Assembly: GCA_047636495.1 (NCBI GenBank)
Contig: JBLILH010000001.1
Span: forward strand, 124,001-188,000
From: Endobugula sp047636495
GTDB taxonomy: Bacteria > Pseudomonadota > Gammaproteobacteria > Pseudomonadales > Cellvibrionaceae
Reading direction: 5' to 3'
Length of the DNA stretch: 64,000 nt
Position numbers and translations under genes: made by a program. Each line of letters opens with the position of its first letter. Position 1 is the stretch's first letter. The notes beneath the pieces were generated by a model, which was given only the letters and a program-made list of their open reading frames with translations, was not told where the DNA came from and made no database searches. Of the stretch, positions 52,770 through 62,957 are shown piece after piece.

Positions 52770-54551
52770 GTGATCGCAGAAAAATGGATAGATTTACGAA
52801 GTTGCGTTGATAGTTTAATGGCTGATGGTCGATTAAGTCAGCAAGACGCCAATATTATCACCAGTAAAACCCGCACGCGTGAACAATCGGCGATGCACCC
52901 AATTAACTATATTGCGACGTTAAAACTCACTGATCAAAAACCGAATAAATCATCAGTACAAAATGCGGTGCTAGATGATCTGACATTGTCTGAATGGATT
53001 AGCCACAAAAGTGGATTGCCACTGTTTCATATCGACCCGCTCAAAATAAACGTATCTGATGTGACCGATGTGATGTCTTTTGCCTTTGCCCAGCGCCATC
53101 AAATCGTGTGCGTAGGGACTAACCATAAAGAAGTGATGGTTGCGACTGCGCAGCCATTTGTCACTGGCTGGGAAGAGCAGCTGGCGCATATTGCGAACAA
53201 GCCGATCACTAAGGTGTTTGCCAACCCCGCTGAAATTTCTCGTTACACGGTTGAATTTTATGCGCTAGCGCGTTCGGTTTTCGGTGCTACGGGTATTGCA
53301 GGTAAGCGCAGTGGCGCAACGAATTTTGAGCAGTTACTTGAGTTAGGTGAATTAAAAGATCCAGAAGCTAATGACCAGCATGTAGTGAATATAGTAGATT
53401 GGTTATTACAGTATGCGTTTGATCAGCGGGCCAGTGATATTCATATCGAACCACGCCGTGAAATTTGTCGACTACGATTTCGTATCGATGGTGTGTTGCA
53501 TCAAGTCTATGAACTACCCGTCACAGTCTCCATTGCCGTGGTTTCACGCTTAAAGATTCTTGGGCGGATGAATGTCGCCGAAAAACGTAAGCCTCAAGAT
53601 GGGCGGATTAAAACTAAGCGCACCGATGGTAGCGAAGTAGAATTACGTTTATCGACATTGCCCACCGTTTTTGGCGAAAAAATGGTGCTGCGTATTTTTG
53701 ATCCCGATGTGTTGCTAAAAAACTTTGAAGAGCTAGGTCTTCTAGGTGACGATCAACAGCGTTGGAATAAGATGACGGCCAAACCTCACGGTATTATTTT
53801 GGTCACGGGCCCGACCGGTTCGGGTAAAACCACGACCTTATATTCATCATTAAAATTACTCGCTACCAGCGAGGTCAATGTGTGTACTATTGAAGACCCT
53901 ATTGAAATGGTGGAAGAAAGTTTTAATCAAACCCAAGTTCACAGTGCTATTGGTCTCGACTTTGCCTCGGGTGTACGTACATTATTACGCCAAGACCCTG
54001 ATATTATTATGGTCGGTGAAATTAGGGATAACGAAACCGGAAAAATGGCGGTGCAAGCAGCGCTCACTGGTCACCTAGTATTATCCACTTTACACACTAA
54101 CGATGCGCCAACCGCTATTAGCCGAATGCTCGATTTAGGCTTGCCCAGCTTTTTAATTCGCTCCACTGTATTGGGGGTGATGGCACAGCGCCTTGTGCGT
54201 ACCCTATGCCCCCACTGTAAAATAAAAACCGATATAGAACAAAAGGAGTGGGACGATTTAGTCCGCCCATGGAAAGCCCCCAAGCCTAAGCATATTTATC
54301 AGCCAGCAGGCTGCTTAGAATGTCGCAATACCGGGTATCTAGGTCGCCAAGGCATTTATGAGGTGATGTTAATGAGCGACACCCTAAGCCAGCTTATCGA
54401 CGATCGCTGTGATCTTATCGGCCTAAGAAAGCAGGCATTCAAAGAAGGCATGCGCAGCTTACGTTTATCTGGCGCACAAAAAATTGCATTAGGGCTAACC
54501 ACTATAGACGAGGTGTTAAGAGTGGCACCACCAGTGGATTTAGAAGGCTGA
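52770..54551 (+). CDS. GspE/PilB-family secretion or pilus ATPase
   Basis: 593 residues. N-terminal GSPII_E-like domain (about 70-190), then the ATPase: ASDIHIEPRR, Walker A GPTGSGKTT (about 352-360), Asp box VCTIEDPIEMVEE, Walker B-type DPDIIMVGEIRDNETG and His box LVLSTLHTNDA. A four-Cys zinc site (CPHCK ... CLECRNTGYLGRQGIYE) follows. Hexameric motor for type II secretion or pilus assembly. It stands alone beyond argE, as the PA5210-type gene of pseudomonads, so partner genes are elsewhere. Confidence 0.88.
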   Translation: MIAEKWIDLRSCVDSLMADGRLSQQDANIITSKTRTREQSAMHPINYIATLKLTDQKPNKSSVQNAVLDDLTLSEWISHKSGLPLFHIDPLKINVSDVTDVMSFAFAQRHQIVCVGTNHKEVMVATAQPFVTGWEEQLAHIANKPITKVFANPAEISRYTVEFYALARSVFGATGIAGKRSGATNFEQLLELGELKDPEANDQHVVNIVDWLLQYAFDQRASDIHIEPRREICRLRFRIDGVLHQVYELPVTVSIAVVSRLKILGRMNVAEKRKPQDGRIKTKRTDGSEVELRLSTLPTVFGEKMVLRIFDPDVLLKNFEELGLLGDDQQRWNKMTAKPHGIILVTGPTGSGKTTTLYSSLKLLATSEVNVCTIEDPIEMVEESFNQTQVHSAIGLDFASGVRTLLRQDPDIIMVGEIRDNETGKMAVQAALTGHLVLSTLHTNDAPTAISRMLDLGLPSFLIRSTVLGVMAQRLVRTLCPHCKIKTDIEQKEWDDLVRPWKAPKPKHIYQPAGCLECRNTGYLGRQGIYEVMLMSDTLSQLIDDRCDLIGLRKQAFKEGMRSLRLSGAQKIALGLTTIDEVLRVAPPVDLEG

Positions 54552-54623
54552 TATTGGGTGTCAGAGGTGTTTCAGTATCACTCGGAGCCTTAGCCACGGC
54601 AAAATATGTGAGAGGTGTTGTGT

Positions 54624-54812
54624 TTACTGAGCGGAAATAACTTTAAATGTTTTCTGTCGCCTGCCACGATCTATGATCTTGTTGGCGCTAATGCAGCTAT
54701 AAGGTAAGTCAATCGTGGAGTTAGTCGCTAAAAAAATACTAGAGACAATGTGAATGCGCTTCACCATCGAACCTACTAGAGTTTCTCCCCCCTCCCTCCC
54801 CATACAAATCAA
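54624..54812 (-). pseudogene. Fragment of an MscS-type mechanosensitive channel
   Basis: Within the 318-base gap after the ATPase gene, the minus strand encodes VKRIHIVSSIFLATNSTIDLPYSCISANKIID, which matches the beta domain of MscS channels (family pattern V-x-x-I-x-x-x-T-x-x-x-T-x-D-x-x-x-x-x-P-N-x-x-x). The membrane-pore and C-terminal parts are absent. Most likely a leftover of a deleted gene. The residual gap shows no other gene. Confidence 0.4.
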
Positions 54813-54869
54813 GGGCGCGCGAGTGAGTGTTACGCGCTGAAGCGGCAGTAGTTCGGTTTACAGGCGCTA

Positions 54870-55316
54870 TTAATAATAGACACAAGTACAATCAACCACA
54901 GTGAATTTCATCTCGTAGTAAAGGGTCTTATCAATAGTGATTTTTAGCATATTATCTTTTAATGCATTGATGGGAACGACGTGAGTGTAGCCTTTGAAGC
55001 TGGAGACGCGTGCTCCTTCAGCATATATATCTAACTGTTCTAAGATGCTATTGGCTCTTAAATATACCCATTTGTCTTTGAGATAGATAGATACGACGAT
55101 AGTCGGTGTGACTTGATAGGTGAACACTTTAGGCGTTTCGGCCGGGCAAAATTTGGCGAAGACATCTTCAGTTAAAAAATATTTATCAATTTCGTTTATG
55201 TCCGATGCGATAAATTTTGGTGATTCACATTGATTGAATTTGGGTATTATTTCGCAGCCACCCAACAACACGCAAATCCACAGCCAGTGTATATTCTTTA
55301 TCGTCATTTTAGTCAC
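54870..55316 (-). CDS. Small uncharacterised lipoprotein
   Basis: 148 residues. Lipobox LLGGC after WLWICVL; the mature part has six further Cys (CESPK, FCPAE, VVDCTC) and beta-rich stretches (VTPTIVVSIYL, YEMKFTVVDCTCVYY). I recognise no family. The region upstream to metY (55317-55598) contains no gene. Confidence 0.6.
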   Translation of the reverse strand: MTKMTIKNIHWLWICVLLGGCEIIPKFNQCESPKFIASDINEIDKYFLTEDVFAKFCPAETPKVFTYQVTPTIVVSIYLKDKWVYLRANSILEQLDIYAEGARVSSFKGYTHVVPINALKDNMLKITIDKTLYYEMKFTVVDCTCVYY

Positions 55317-55598
55317 TTACCTTGATGCCAGAATTAGGTTGTTAATACTGAGTGGATCAATCATTGTATAATGAGTTTAGTATAGTCAAATCGCGGCGGT
55401 TATGTTCAATTGGCGGGCTAAGCTTGTACATATCGAGCTAATTATTCTTTGAAAAGGCTAGTATTTATTCCTGCCTTATCATTAAGCGATTTTTCGCCAT
55501 TACATTGTTAGCAATATTCTGTAACATTCAGCTAATCTCACGGCGCAAATTATGACTCACTACCGACGGAATAACCCTAAATAAATAAAGGTATAACG

Positions 55599-56870
55599 AT
55601 GAAATTAGAATCTCTGGCATTGCATCACGGCTATACATCGGAAGACACCACCAAAGCGGCAGCGGTGCCTATTTATCAAACCACATCGTTTACCTTTGAC
55701 GATACTCAGCACGGGGCTGATTTATTCGATTTGAAGGTCGCGGGCAACATTTACACGCGTATTATGAACCCAACGACAGATGTGCTGGAGCAGCGTATTG
55801 CGGCGATGGAAGGTGGGGTTGGCGCGTTGGCTGTTGCATCGGGTATGTCAGCAATCACTTACGCTATTCAGTGTATTTGTGAGGTGGGCGATAATATTGT
55901 GAGTACTAGCCAATTATATGGCGGCACGTATAACCTATTTGCCCACACCTTCCCTAAGCAGGGTATCGAAGCGCGTATGTTGTCGCATGATGACTTTGAA
56001 GGTTTTGAAAAAGCGATTGATGATAAGACGAAAGCGATTTTTTGTGAGTCTATTGGTAATCCTGCGGGCAATGTTGTTGATATCGTTCGGCTTGCAGAAA
56101 TAGCAGGCAAGCATGGTGTGCCTTTAATCGTTGATAATACGGTAGCAACACCCTTCTTGTGCCGCCCTTTTGAGCTGGGTGCCGACATTGTGATTCATTC
56201 GTTAACTAAATATATAGGAGGTCACGGTACGTCGATAGGCGGCGTCATAGTTGACTCTGGCAAGTTTGATTGGGTGGGTAATAAAGCGCGCTTTCCCGTG
56301 TTGAATGAGCCAGACCCGTCTTATCATGGAGTGGTATACACCGAAGCTTTAGGCGAGGCTGCGTATATTGGTCGCTGCCGTGTCGTGCCTTTACGTAATA
56401 CTGGCGCTGCACTGTCACCTATGAACGCTTTCCAGATCATGCAGGGTCTAGAGACCTTGGGTTTGCGCATGGAACGTCATTGCGAAAATGCAGAAAAATT
56501 GGCGAAATATTTAACCGCTCACGATAAAGTTGAGTGGGTTAACTATGCAGCGTTACCCGATAGTCCTTACTTTGATATGTGCCAAAAAATCACCGGTGGT
56601 AAAGCATCGGGTATTTTAAGTTTTGGTGTCAAAGGTGGTGCAGAAGCCGGTGGTCGCTTTATCGATGCGCTACAAATGATTTTGCGTTTAGTGAATATTG
56701 GCGATGCCAAATCATTAGCTTGTCATCCTGCATCCACTACACACAGACAGCTTAACGAAGAAGAGTTGGCGGCGGCCGGTGTCAGTGCCGACCTAGTTCG
56801 AATTTCGGTGGGTATTGAAAACATCGCCGATATTATTGAAGATGTTGAGCAGGCGTTAACCCACGTATAG
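55599..56870 (+). CDS. metY: O-acetylhomoserine sulfhydrylase/aminocarboxypropyltransferase
   Basis: 423 residues, PLP enzyme of the Cys/Met metabolism family: TTSFTFDD, MNPTTDVLEQRIAAMEGG, ASGMSAI, VDNTVATPFLCRPFELGADIVIHSLTKYIGGHG with the PLP-binding Lys in SLTKY. Makes homocysteine (or methionine analogues) from O-acetylhomoserine and sulfide or thiol. AAAGG ribosome site; a convergent hairpin follows at 56883. Homologous cystathionine gamma-synthase lacks the long central insertion seen here, so metY is preferred. Confidence 0.9.
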   Translation: MKLESLALHHGYTSEDTTKAAAVPIYQTTSFTFDDTQHGADLFDLKVAGNIYTRIMNPTTDVLEQRIAAMEGGVGALAVASGMSAITYAIQCICEVGDNIVSTSQLYGGTYNLFAHTFPKQGIEARMLSHDDFEGFEKAIDDKTKAIFCESIGNPAGNVVDIVRLAEIAGKHGVPLIVDNTVATPFLCRPFELGADIVIHSLTKYIGGHGTSIGGVIVDSGKFDWVGNKARFPVLNEPDPSYHGVVYTEALGEAAYIGRCRVVPLRNTGAALSPMNAFQIMQGLETLGLRMERHCENAEKLAKYLTAHDKVEWVNYAALPDSPYFDMCQKITGGKASGILSFGVKGGAEAGGRFIDALQMILRLVNIGDAKSLACHPASTTHRQLNEEELAAAGVSADLVRISVGIENIADIIEDVEQALTHV

Positions 56871-56882
56871 CGATTAATAATA

Positions 56883-56922
56883 GCGTAATCTGGGGTGGGT
56901 AGTGACAAGCCCCAGCTTACGC
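56883..56922. terminator. hairpin between metY and ppsR
   Basis: GCGTAA-T-CTGGGG ... CCCCAG-C-TTACGC forms a stem of two blocks over the end of ppsR. The genes converge, so it may terminate both. Confidence 0.6.
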
Positions 56923-57735
56923 ATTTACCCTTCGCTCTATGCCTATTTTATCCATAATACGTGTTGATAGTTCCTCAATCGATAAGTGTGTTGAGTTGAG
57001 ATAAGGCAGTTTGTACCTATCTATTGTGGCTTTAAATTGACGCGTTTCAAAATCACACTGCTTGAGTGAGGCGTAGCGTGAGTTGGCGTAGCGTTCTTCA
57101 CGGATACTGGCTAAACGTTCGGGCGTAATCATTAAGCCAAACAATTTTTCTCGATGAGGTTGAAGCGATTTTGGTAACGCCGAGTCATCGAGATCATCTT
57201 CGGTGAGGGGGTAATTGGCGGCGCGAATACCAAAGTGCATGCCTAAATAAAGGCAGGTTGGTGTTTTACCACTACGGCTCAGCCCAACCAAAATCACATC
57301 GGCAGAAGAGTAGTTTTTAGTATTCCCACCGTCATCATTCTCTAATACGTAGTTTACTGCTTGAATGCGCTGATGATAATTCGTCTGCACCATGCCAAAG
57401 GCGGTGCCTGGGCTGTGGTCTGCAACTTGTCCAAATAGTTTTTCCATGGGATCTAGAAACGCATCAAACATATCTAAAACCACGCCTTTTGATTCACGTA
57501 AAATCTCCCGTAAATTGTCATCGACAACACTCATTACCACTAATGGCGTGGTATCCATGCTATTGGCGCTGGCATTAATGTGGTCGGTGGCTTGTTTCGC
57601 TCGCTCTATGGTGTTGACGTAAGGCAGAGTGACTTGATCAATGTGTAACCCGCTAAACCGTGATAGCAGGCTATGACCCAGTGATTCTGCGGTAATCCCG
57701 GTGCCATCCGAAATGAAGTAAGCAATGTGATGCAT
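56917..57735 (-). CDS. ppsR: PEP synthase regulatory kinase/pyrophosphorylase
   Basis: 272 residues of the DUF299/PpsR family: YFISDGTGITAESLGHSLL start, P-loop GLSRSGKTPTCLYLG (about residues 153-167), NYPLTEDDL and SLKQCDFET. It phosphorylates or dephosphorylates PEP synthase using ADP/Pi. Divergent from ppsA with a 145-base intergenic region, the conserved pairing. Confidence 0.93.
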   Translation of the reverse strand: MHHIAYFISDGTGITAESLGHSLLSRFSGLHIDQVTLPYVNTIERAKQATDHINASANSMDTTPLVVMSVVDDNLREILRESKGVVLDMFDAFLDPMEKLFGQVADHSPGTAFGMVQTNYHQRIQAVNYVLENDDGGNTKNYSSADVILVGLSRSGKTPTCLYLGMHFGIRAANYPLTEDDLDDSALPKSLQPHREKLFGLMITPERLASIREERYANSRYASLKQCDFETRQFKATIDRYKLPYLNSTHLSIEELSTRIMDKIGIERRVNA

Positions 57736-57880
57736 ATATCTATTCCCGTTAACCTGTTCTTTTAATCGCTGTTGATGGTTATTCTACGGTAAAAAACGAC
57801 TTATGCTTATTTTTTTGGGGGCATTTCACGATATACTGCGGCGCATATACTGACGACAAACAAATATTGAGGAACACCTT

Positions 57881-60247
57881 ATGGCGGATTACATACTTTG
57901 GTTTGATGGCTTAGGCATGAATGACGTTGACCGCGTTGGCGGCAAAAATGCCTCGTTAGGCGAAATGATTAGCCACCTCAAAGGTATGGGCGTAAGTGTA
58001 CCCAATGGCTTTGCGACGACAGCGGCGGCGTTTCGTGAATTTTTGGACCAGAGTGGTCTTAATGATCGTATTCAAGCCATATTGTCGGCATTAGATGTTA
58101 GCGATGTGAATGCCTTAGCGAAAGCCGGAGCGGATATCCGCCGTTGGGTAGTGGAAACGCCGTTTCAGCCTGCTCTAGAGGAAGCTATTAAGAAGGCGTT
58201 TGTTCAACTCCAAGACGGTAACCAAAATTTATCGGTCGCGGTGCGTTCATCGGCGACGGCAGAAGATTTGCCGGATGCGTCTTTTGCGGGTCAGCAAGAA
58301 ACTATGTTGAACGTCCGGGGTTATGATCAAGTGATGCTAGCGATCAAAGAGGTGTTTGCGTCATTATTTAATGATCGTGCGATTAGTTACCGTGTTCACC
58401 AAGGTTTTGAGCATGCAGAAGTGGCTCTATCGGCAGGTATTCAACGCATGGTGCGCAGTGAAACTGGTTCGAGCGGGGTGATGTTTACCTTGGATACTGA
58501 ATCGGGTTTTCGTGATGCAGTATTTATCACTTCTTCTTATGGCCTGGGCGAAACCGTGGTACAGGGTTCGGTTAATCCTGATGAATTCTATATCTACAAG
58601 CCTGCATTAAGAGCGGGGAAAAAGTCTATTTTACGTCGCAATTTAGGCAGTAAAATGATCAAAATGATTTACTCTTCTCAGCCCGATCAATTAGTGGATA
58701 CAGTAGATGTTGCTGAAGCGGATAGACAGCAGTTCTCTATTTCTGACAGCGAGGCCGAAGAACTGTCAAAACAAGCATTAATTATTGAAGAGCATTACGG
58801 TCGCCCAATGGATATTGAGTGGGCAAAAGACGGAGATGATCAGCAGATATATATTGTTCAAGCACGTCCTGAAACGGTAAAAAGTCAAGAGACGAGTAGT
58901 AGTGCGGTTGAGCGTTTTAAATTAAACGAAACCAGTCATATTGTGTGTGAAGGACGATCTATCGGACAGCGCATTGGCAAGGGTGTGGTGAGGGTGGTTG
59001 ATGGCATTAGTCAAATGGATCAAGTACGCGAAGGCGATATTTTGGTGACTGATATGACAGACCCGGACTGGGAGCCGGTGATGAAATTAGCGAGCGCGAT
59101 TGTGACTAACCGTGGTGGGCGCACTTGCCATGCGGCGATTATCGCACGCGAACTCGGCATTGCTGCCGTGGTAGGCTGTGGTGACGCAACTCAAAAGCTA
59201 TCGACGGGTATGCCGGTGACGGTATCGTGTGCGGAAGGTGACACCGGTTATGTGTATGCGGGTGAGTTAGATTACACCCAGTCGGAAGATCGTGTTGACG
59301 AGATGCCAGCGTTACCGATTAAGGTCATGATGAATGTAGGTAATCCCGATCGCGCCATGTCCTTTTCGAGTCTGCCTAATATGGGTGTTGGTCTGGCCCG
59401 TTTAGAATTTATTATTAATCGTATGGTTGGCGTTCACCCCAAAGCATTGTTGGATTTTGATAATCTTGATAGTGAATTAAAAAATACAGTGGCACGTCAT
59501 ATCGCCGGTTATGCTAGCCCTACCGATTATTTTGTAGAAAAAGTTGTGGAAGGTGTGTCGACGATTGCCGCATCATTCGCGCCTGAAACCGTTATTGTGC
59601 GCATGTCCGATTTTAAATCGAACGAATACGCCCACCTCATTGGTGGTGCGCAGTATGAGCCGGATGAAGAAAATCCGATGATTGGTTATCGTGGCGCGGC
59701 GCGTTATATTTCTGCATCGTTTCGCGAATGCTTTGCGCTGGAGTGTAAAGCCTTGCGCATAGTGCGTGAAGATATGGGTTTAGACAATGTACAAATTATG
59801 ATCCCATTTGTGCGTACCGTAGACGAAGCCCGACAGGTCACTGAATTGTTGGCAGAGTACGGTCTTAAACGCGGCGAAAACGGTTTAAAGCTAATTATGA
59901 TGTGCGAATTGCCATCGAATGCATTGCTTGCCGATCAGTTCTTAGAGTATTTTGATGGTTTCTCTATCGGTTCGAATGATCTAACGCAATTAACTTTAGG
60001 TTTAGATCGTGACTCTGGCTTGATTGCACATTTGTTTGATGAACGTAACGATGCCGTTAAAGCCTTGTTATCAATGGCAATTAAGGCGTGTAAAAAAGCC
60101 GATAAATATGTGGGGATTTGCGGGCAGGGCCCATCAGATCATATCGACTTTGCCCTGTGGTTATTGGATCAGGGTATTGACTCGATATCGTTAAACCCAG
60201 ACTCTGTGATTGATACGTGGTTGCACTTGGCTAAGCACGCAAAGTAA
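57881..60247 (+). CDS. ppsA: Phosphoenolpyruvate synthase
   Basis: 788 residues: ATP-binding domain (GGKNASLGEM, SSATAEDLPDASFAGQQET), mobile domain with the phosphorylated His in GGRTCHAAIIARELGIAAVVG, and PEP-binding TIM barrel (GIGLARLEF-like GVGLARLEFI; SIGSNDLTQLTLGLDRDSG; ICGQGPSDH). Converts pyruvate and ATP to PEP for gluconeogenesis. AGGAACA ribosome site. Regulated by the divergent ppsR product. Confidence 0.97.
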   Translation: MADYILWFDGLGMNDVDRVGGKNASLGEMISHLKGMGVSVPNGFATTAAAFREFLDQSGLNDRIQAILSALDVSDVNALAKAGADIRRWVVETPFQPALEEAIKKAFVQLQDGNQNLSVAVRSSATAEDLPDASFAGQQETMLNVRGYDQVMLAIKEVFASLFNDRAISYRVHQGFEHAEVALSAGIQRMVRSETGSSGVMFTLDTESGFRDAVFITSSYGLGETVVQGSVNPDEFYIYKPALRAGKKSILRRNLGSKMIKMIYSSQPDQLVDTVDVAEADRQQFSISDSEAEELSKQALIIEEHYGRPMDIEWAKDGDDQQIYIVQARPETVKSQETSSSAVERFKLNETSHIVCEGRSIGQRIGKGVVRVVDGISQMDQVREGDILVTDMTDPDWEPVMKLASAIVTNRGGRTCHAAIIARELGIAAVVGCGDATQKLSTGMPVTVSCAEGDTGYVYAGELDYTQSEDRVDEMPALPIKVMMNVGNPDRAMSFSSLPNMGVGLARLEFIINRMVGVHPKALLDFDNLDSELKNTVARHIAGYASPTDYFVEKVVEGVSTIAASFAPETVIVRMSDFKSNEYAHLIGGAQYEPDEENPMIGYRGAARYISASFRECFALECKALRIVREDMGLDNVQIMIPFVRTVDEARQVTELLAEYGLKRGENGLKLIMMCELPSNALLADQFLEYFDGFSIGSNDLTQLTLGLDRDSGLIAHLFDERNDAVKALLSMAIKACKKADKYVGICGQGPSDHIDFALWLLDQGIDSISLNPDSVIDTWLHLAKHAK

Positions 60248-60263
60248 CCTCATATCGAAACGA

Positions 60264-60300
60264 AATAAAAGAAGGGAAGCATTGCTTCCCTTCTTTTATT
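60264..60300. terminator. bidirectional terminator between ppsA and ndh
   Basis: Perfect 17-base inverted repeat, AATAAAAGAAGGGAAGC and its complement, separated by ATT. A/T-rich tails on both sides suit termination of both converging genes. Confidence 0.9.
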
Positions 60301-60349
60301 TCAGAAGATTTTTGCCAGACTTTGGTTTGCGTAATAAGTCCCTTTTTTA

Positions 60350-61651
60350 TTAATGTAATTTTAATCGCGGTTTAAGAATATGATTTATTTTATCCGAGAC
60401 CATCATTAATGTGGCTCTTACCCAGCCGTGCAATGCAATTTGGTGCATGCGGTATAACGAGATATAAGCAATGCGGGCAATTTTTCCACTAACGTTAAAG
60501 GTGTCGCCCCGCACTAAATTACCCATTAATACGCCTACCGTTGAGAATTCACTTAATGAAATTAACGAACCTTTGTCGCTGTAGCGAAACTCGACTAATG
60601 GTTTTTCTTTCACGGTATTAATAATGTTTTTACCTACCGTTGCGGCCATTTGATGCGCCGATTGTGCACGCGGAGGCACCCAGCGTTTTTCATCCAGTTT
60701 AAAACCAGCGCAATCGCCAATGGCATAGATAGAGGGGTCGTTAGTGGTTTGTAAATATTGGTTAACAATGACTTGATTGATTCTGTTCGTGTCAATACCT
60801 TCTATCTCGGACATAAAGTCGGGTACTTTGATACCTGCCGCCCATAGCAGCATGTCAGCTTCTACATGTGATTCGTCTGCGGTAATAAATGCATGATGTT
60901 CGGCTTTTGCCACTTGCGTATTAAGTCGGATATCGGCGCCGATTTTTGTTAAATCAGTGAGCACATCGGCAGACACTTTTTCTGACAATGCCGAGACTAA
61001 CCGCGTTCCTGCTTCTAATAAGGTGACTTGTAAATGTTCTTCTTTAATACGGTTTAGGCCGTAGAGTGAAAATAAATTACGCGAATTAAATAATTCTGCC
61101 GCAAGCTCCACACCTGTCGCCCCGCCACCGACAATAGCAACACGTAAGCATGCGGTTGGATCATCTATGAGTTTACGGTTTAGGCGAATAAATTGATTGA
61201 CTAAGCGGTCGTGGAATTTGATCGCTTGTTGGGTACTATCTAAAAATTGACAGTGTTCACCTATGCCTTCAATGCCAAAGTCGTTGGACGCACTACCAAT
61301 TGCCATTACTAAGATATCGTAAGGTTCATTGCGTTGAGGGAGAATTTCTTCGCCATCATCATCATCATAGACGGGTGCGAGGTGGATAACTTTTTTATTG
61401 CGGTCAATACCAGAGAATGTTCCCAGCTTAAACGTAAAGTGGAGGGCGTGGGCGTGTGCACGATAGCTTACGGAGTCAATTTCAGCGTCTAGGCTACCTG
61501 CCGCGACTTCGTGTAATAAGGGCTTCCATAAATGCGTTGAGTTACGGTCGATAAGAACAATTTCATGTTCTTTCTGCTTACCTAGCTTTCGCCCTAGAAG
61601 CGTCGCTAACTCTAAACCACCCGCACCACCACCGACAATGACTACCTTCAT
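60350..61651 (-). CDS. ndh: Type II NADH dehydrogenase
   Basis: 433 residues. Two dinucleotide-binding motifs: VIVGGGAGGLELATLLGRKLG (FAD) and VAIVGGGATGVELAAEL (NADH). Further motifs WAAGIKVPDF and YAIGDCAGF; a C-terminal amphipathic membrane-anchoring part. Non-proton-pumping oxidation of NADH with quinone reduction. No operon partner. Confidence 0.92.
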   Translation of the reverse strand: MKVVIVGGGAGGLELATLLGRKLGKQKEHEIVLIDRNSTHLWKPLLHEVAAGSLDAEIDSVSYRAHAHALHFTFKLGTFSGIDRNKKVIHLAPVYDDDDGEEILPQRNEPYDILVMAIGSASNDFGIEGIGEHCQFLDSTQQAIKFHDRLVNQFIRLNRKLIDDPTACLRVAIVGGGATGVELAAELFNSRNLFSLYGLNRIKEEHLQVTLLEAGTRLVSALSEKVSADVLTDLTKIGADIRLNTQVAKAEHHAFITADESHVEADMLLWAAGIKVPDFMSEIEGIDTNRINQVIVNQYLQTTNDPSIYAIGDCAGFKLDEKRWVPPRAQSAHQMAATVGKNIINTVKEKPLVEFRYSDKGSLISLSEFSTVGVLMGNLVRGDTFNVSGKIARIAYISLYRMHQIALHGWVRATLMMVSDKINHILKPRLKLH

Positions 61652-61841
61652 GCTGTTACCTCTTCCTTAATGTTGACCACTGTCAATACAGTATAATCAT
61701 AAATGGCGCGATTACACGCCTCAATATCTTATCGTATAGTCAATGTTACTCATGTTTTGTGACTTGCTCTTAGCGTGGATGAGTCACTTGGTGAACTTAT
61801 TCGTTCGCATTCATTCGATACCATTTTGTTAAACGGCCACT

Positions 61842-62902
61842 TCAAATTAACGTCTGGTCATCAAATATTGGGCTGGGGCGGTTTCCGGCAGTGGTTTGAA
61901 AAGCCTCAACGGTTGCCGCCGTTTCTTGAATAGCCTCAAATCTGGTGATATGGAAGATGGCATCACCTTCGTTCACCAAAGGAATATTGCTATTGCCGAT
62001 AATAATACCGTTGTACTGAGATTTTATTTCGTCTTCTGGCGGGTCAAAAAGAGCTGACGAATCTGAGATGACACCCAGTAGGTCGCCTTTCTTAACAGGT
62101 GCAGCTAATGGTGCCAATGAGCGTAATATGCCGCTTTGTGTTGCGCGTTCGCCGCCACTGGAGCGTGCAACAAAAGGTTCGTGGGATTTGGGAACGGTTT
62201 TAGTTGCGAACAGCATCGTTAATTTACGCATGACCGAAAGGATGCCTCGAACACCGGCACGAATCGATAGTTCATCAAAACGCAATGCTTCCCCCGCTTC
62301 ATATAGCAAGACTTTAACGCCGTGCTCATCAGCGGCTTGTCGCATAGACCCGTCACGCAGATTAGCCTATTAGTAATACGGGCACTAAAAAAGCTTCCGC
62401 AAGATTTTTGGCTTCTGGGTCGTCTAAGTTAGCGCTAATTTGTGGGAGGTTAGATCGATGTATTGCACCGGTATGTCAATCGATACCGTAATCACATTCT
62501 TTGACAACCTCATTTAAAAAATATGCGCCAGTCTTGCCGCCAAAGAGCCCTGTTGTGAACCGGCAAAGCAACGGGTTAAGTCGCGTCTATCAGGTAGATA
62601 ACGTGAATGCTGAATAATACCGAAGACGTTTACTACAGGGAGGACGATTAACGTACCACGAAGCGTTTGAGCGTGGTACTTTTTAGTAAACGCCGAATGA
62701 TTTCTACACCATTTAACTCATCTCCGTGAATAGCAGCAGAAATAAACAAGCGAGGCCCCGGCTTTTTTGCACAAATAATATGTAACGGAATACTCACGTC
62801 GGTATGGGTGAAGAGTGTAGCCACGGGCAAGTCAATAATCGGTTGCTCGCCCGGTGTAATAGTGACGCCATTAATGGCGATAGGCTTTTTTTTAGTGGTC
62901 AT
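61842..62902 (-). pseudogene. Decayed succinylglutamate desuccinylase/aspartoacylase-family gene
   Basis: The minus strand carries a whole family member in broken frames: TPGEQPIIDLPVATLFT, zinc-site ISAAIHGDELNGVEIIRRL, a break, then NVFGIIQHSRYLPDRRDL-RCFAGSQQGSLAARLAHIF, a shift, NEVVKECDYGID-stop-HTGAIHRSNLPQI, LDDPEAKNLAEAFL, stops, RDGSMRQAADEHGVKVLLYEAGEALRFDE and the biotinyl-like end to 61842. It directly follows RimK, as intact homologues often do. At least three lesions. Open pieces 61842-62345 and 62648-62902 are its ends. Confidence 0.88.
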
Positions 62903-62957
62903 CGTTTAAGCTCAGTAGCGTCACTGCCATTGCGAATGTGGTGTTTTGCGAGAGATA

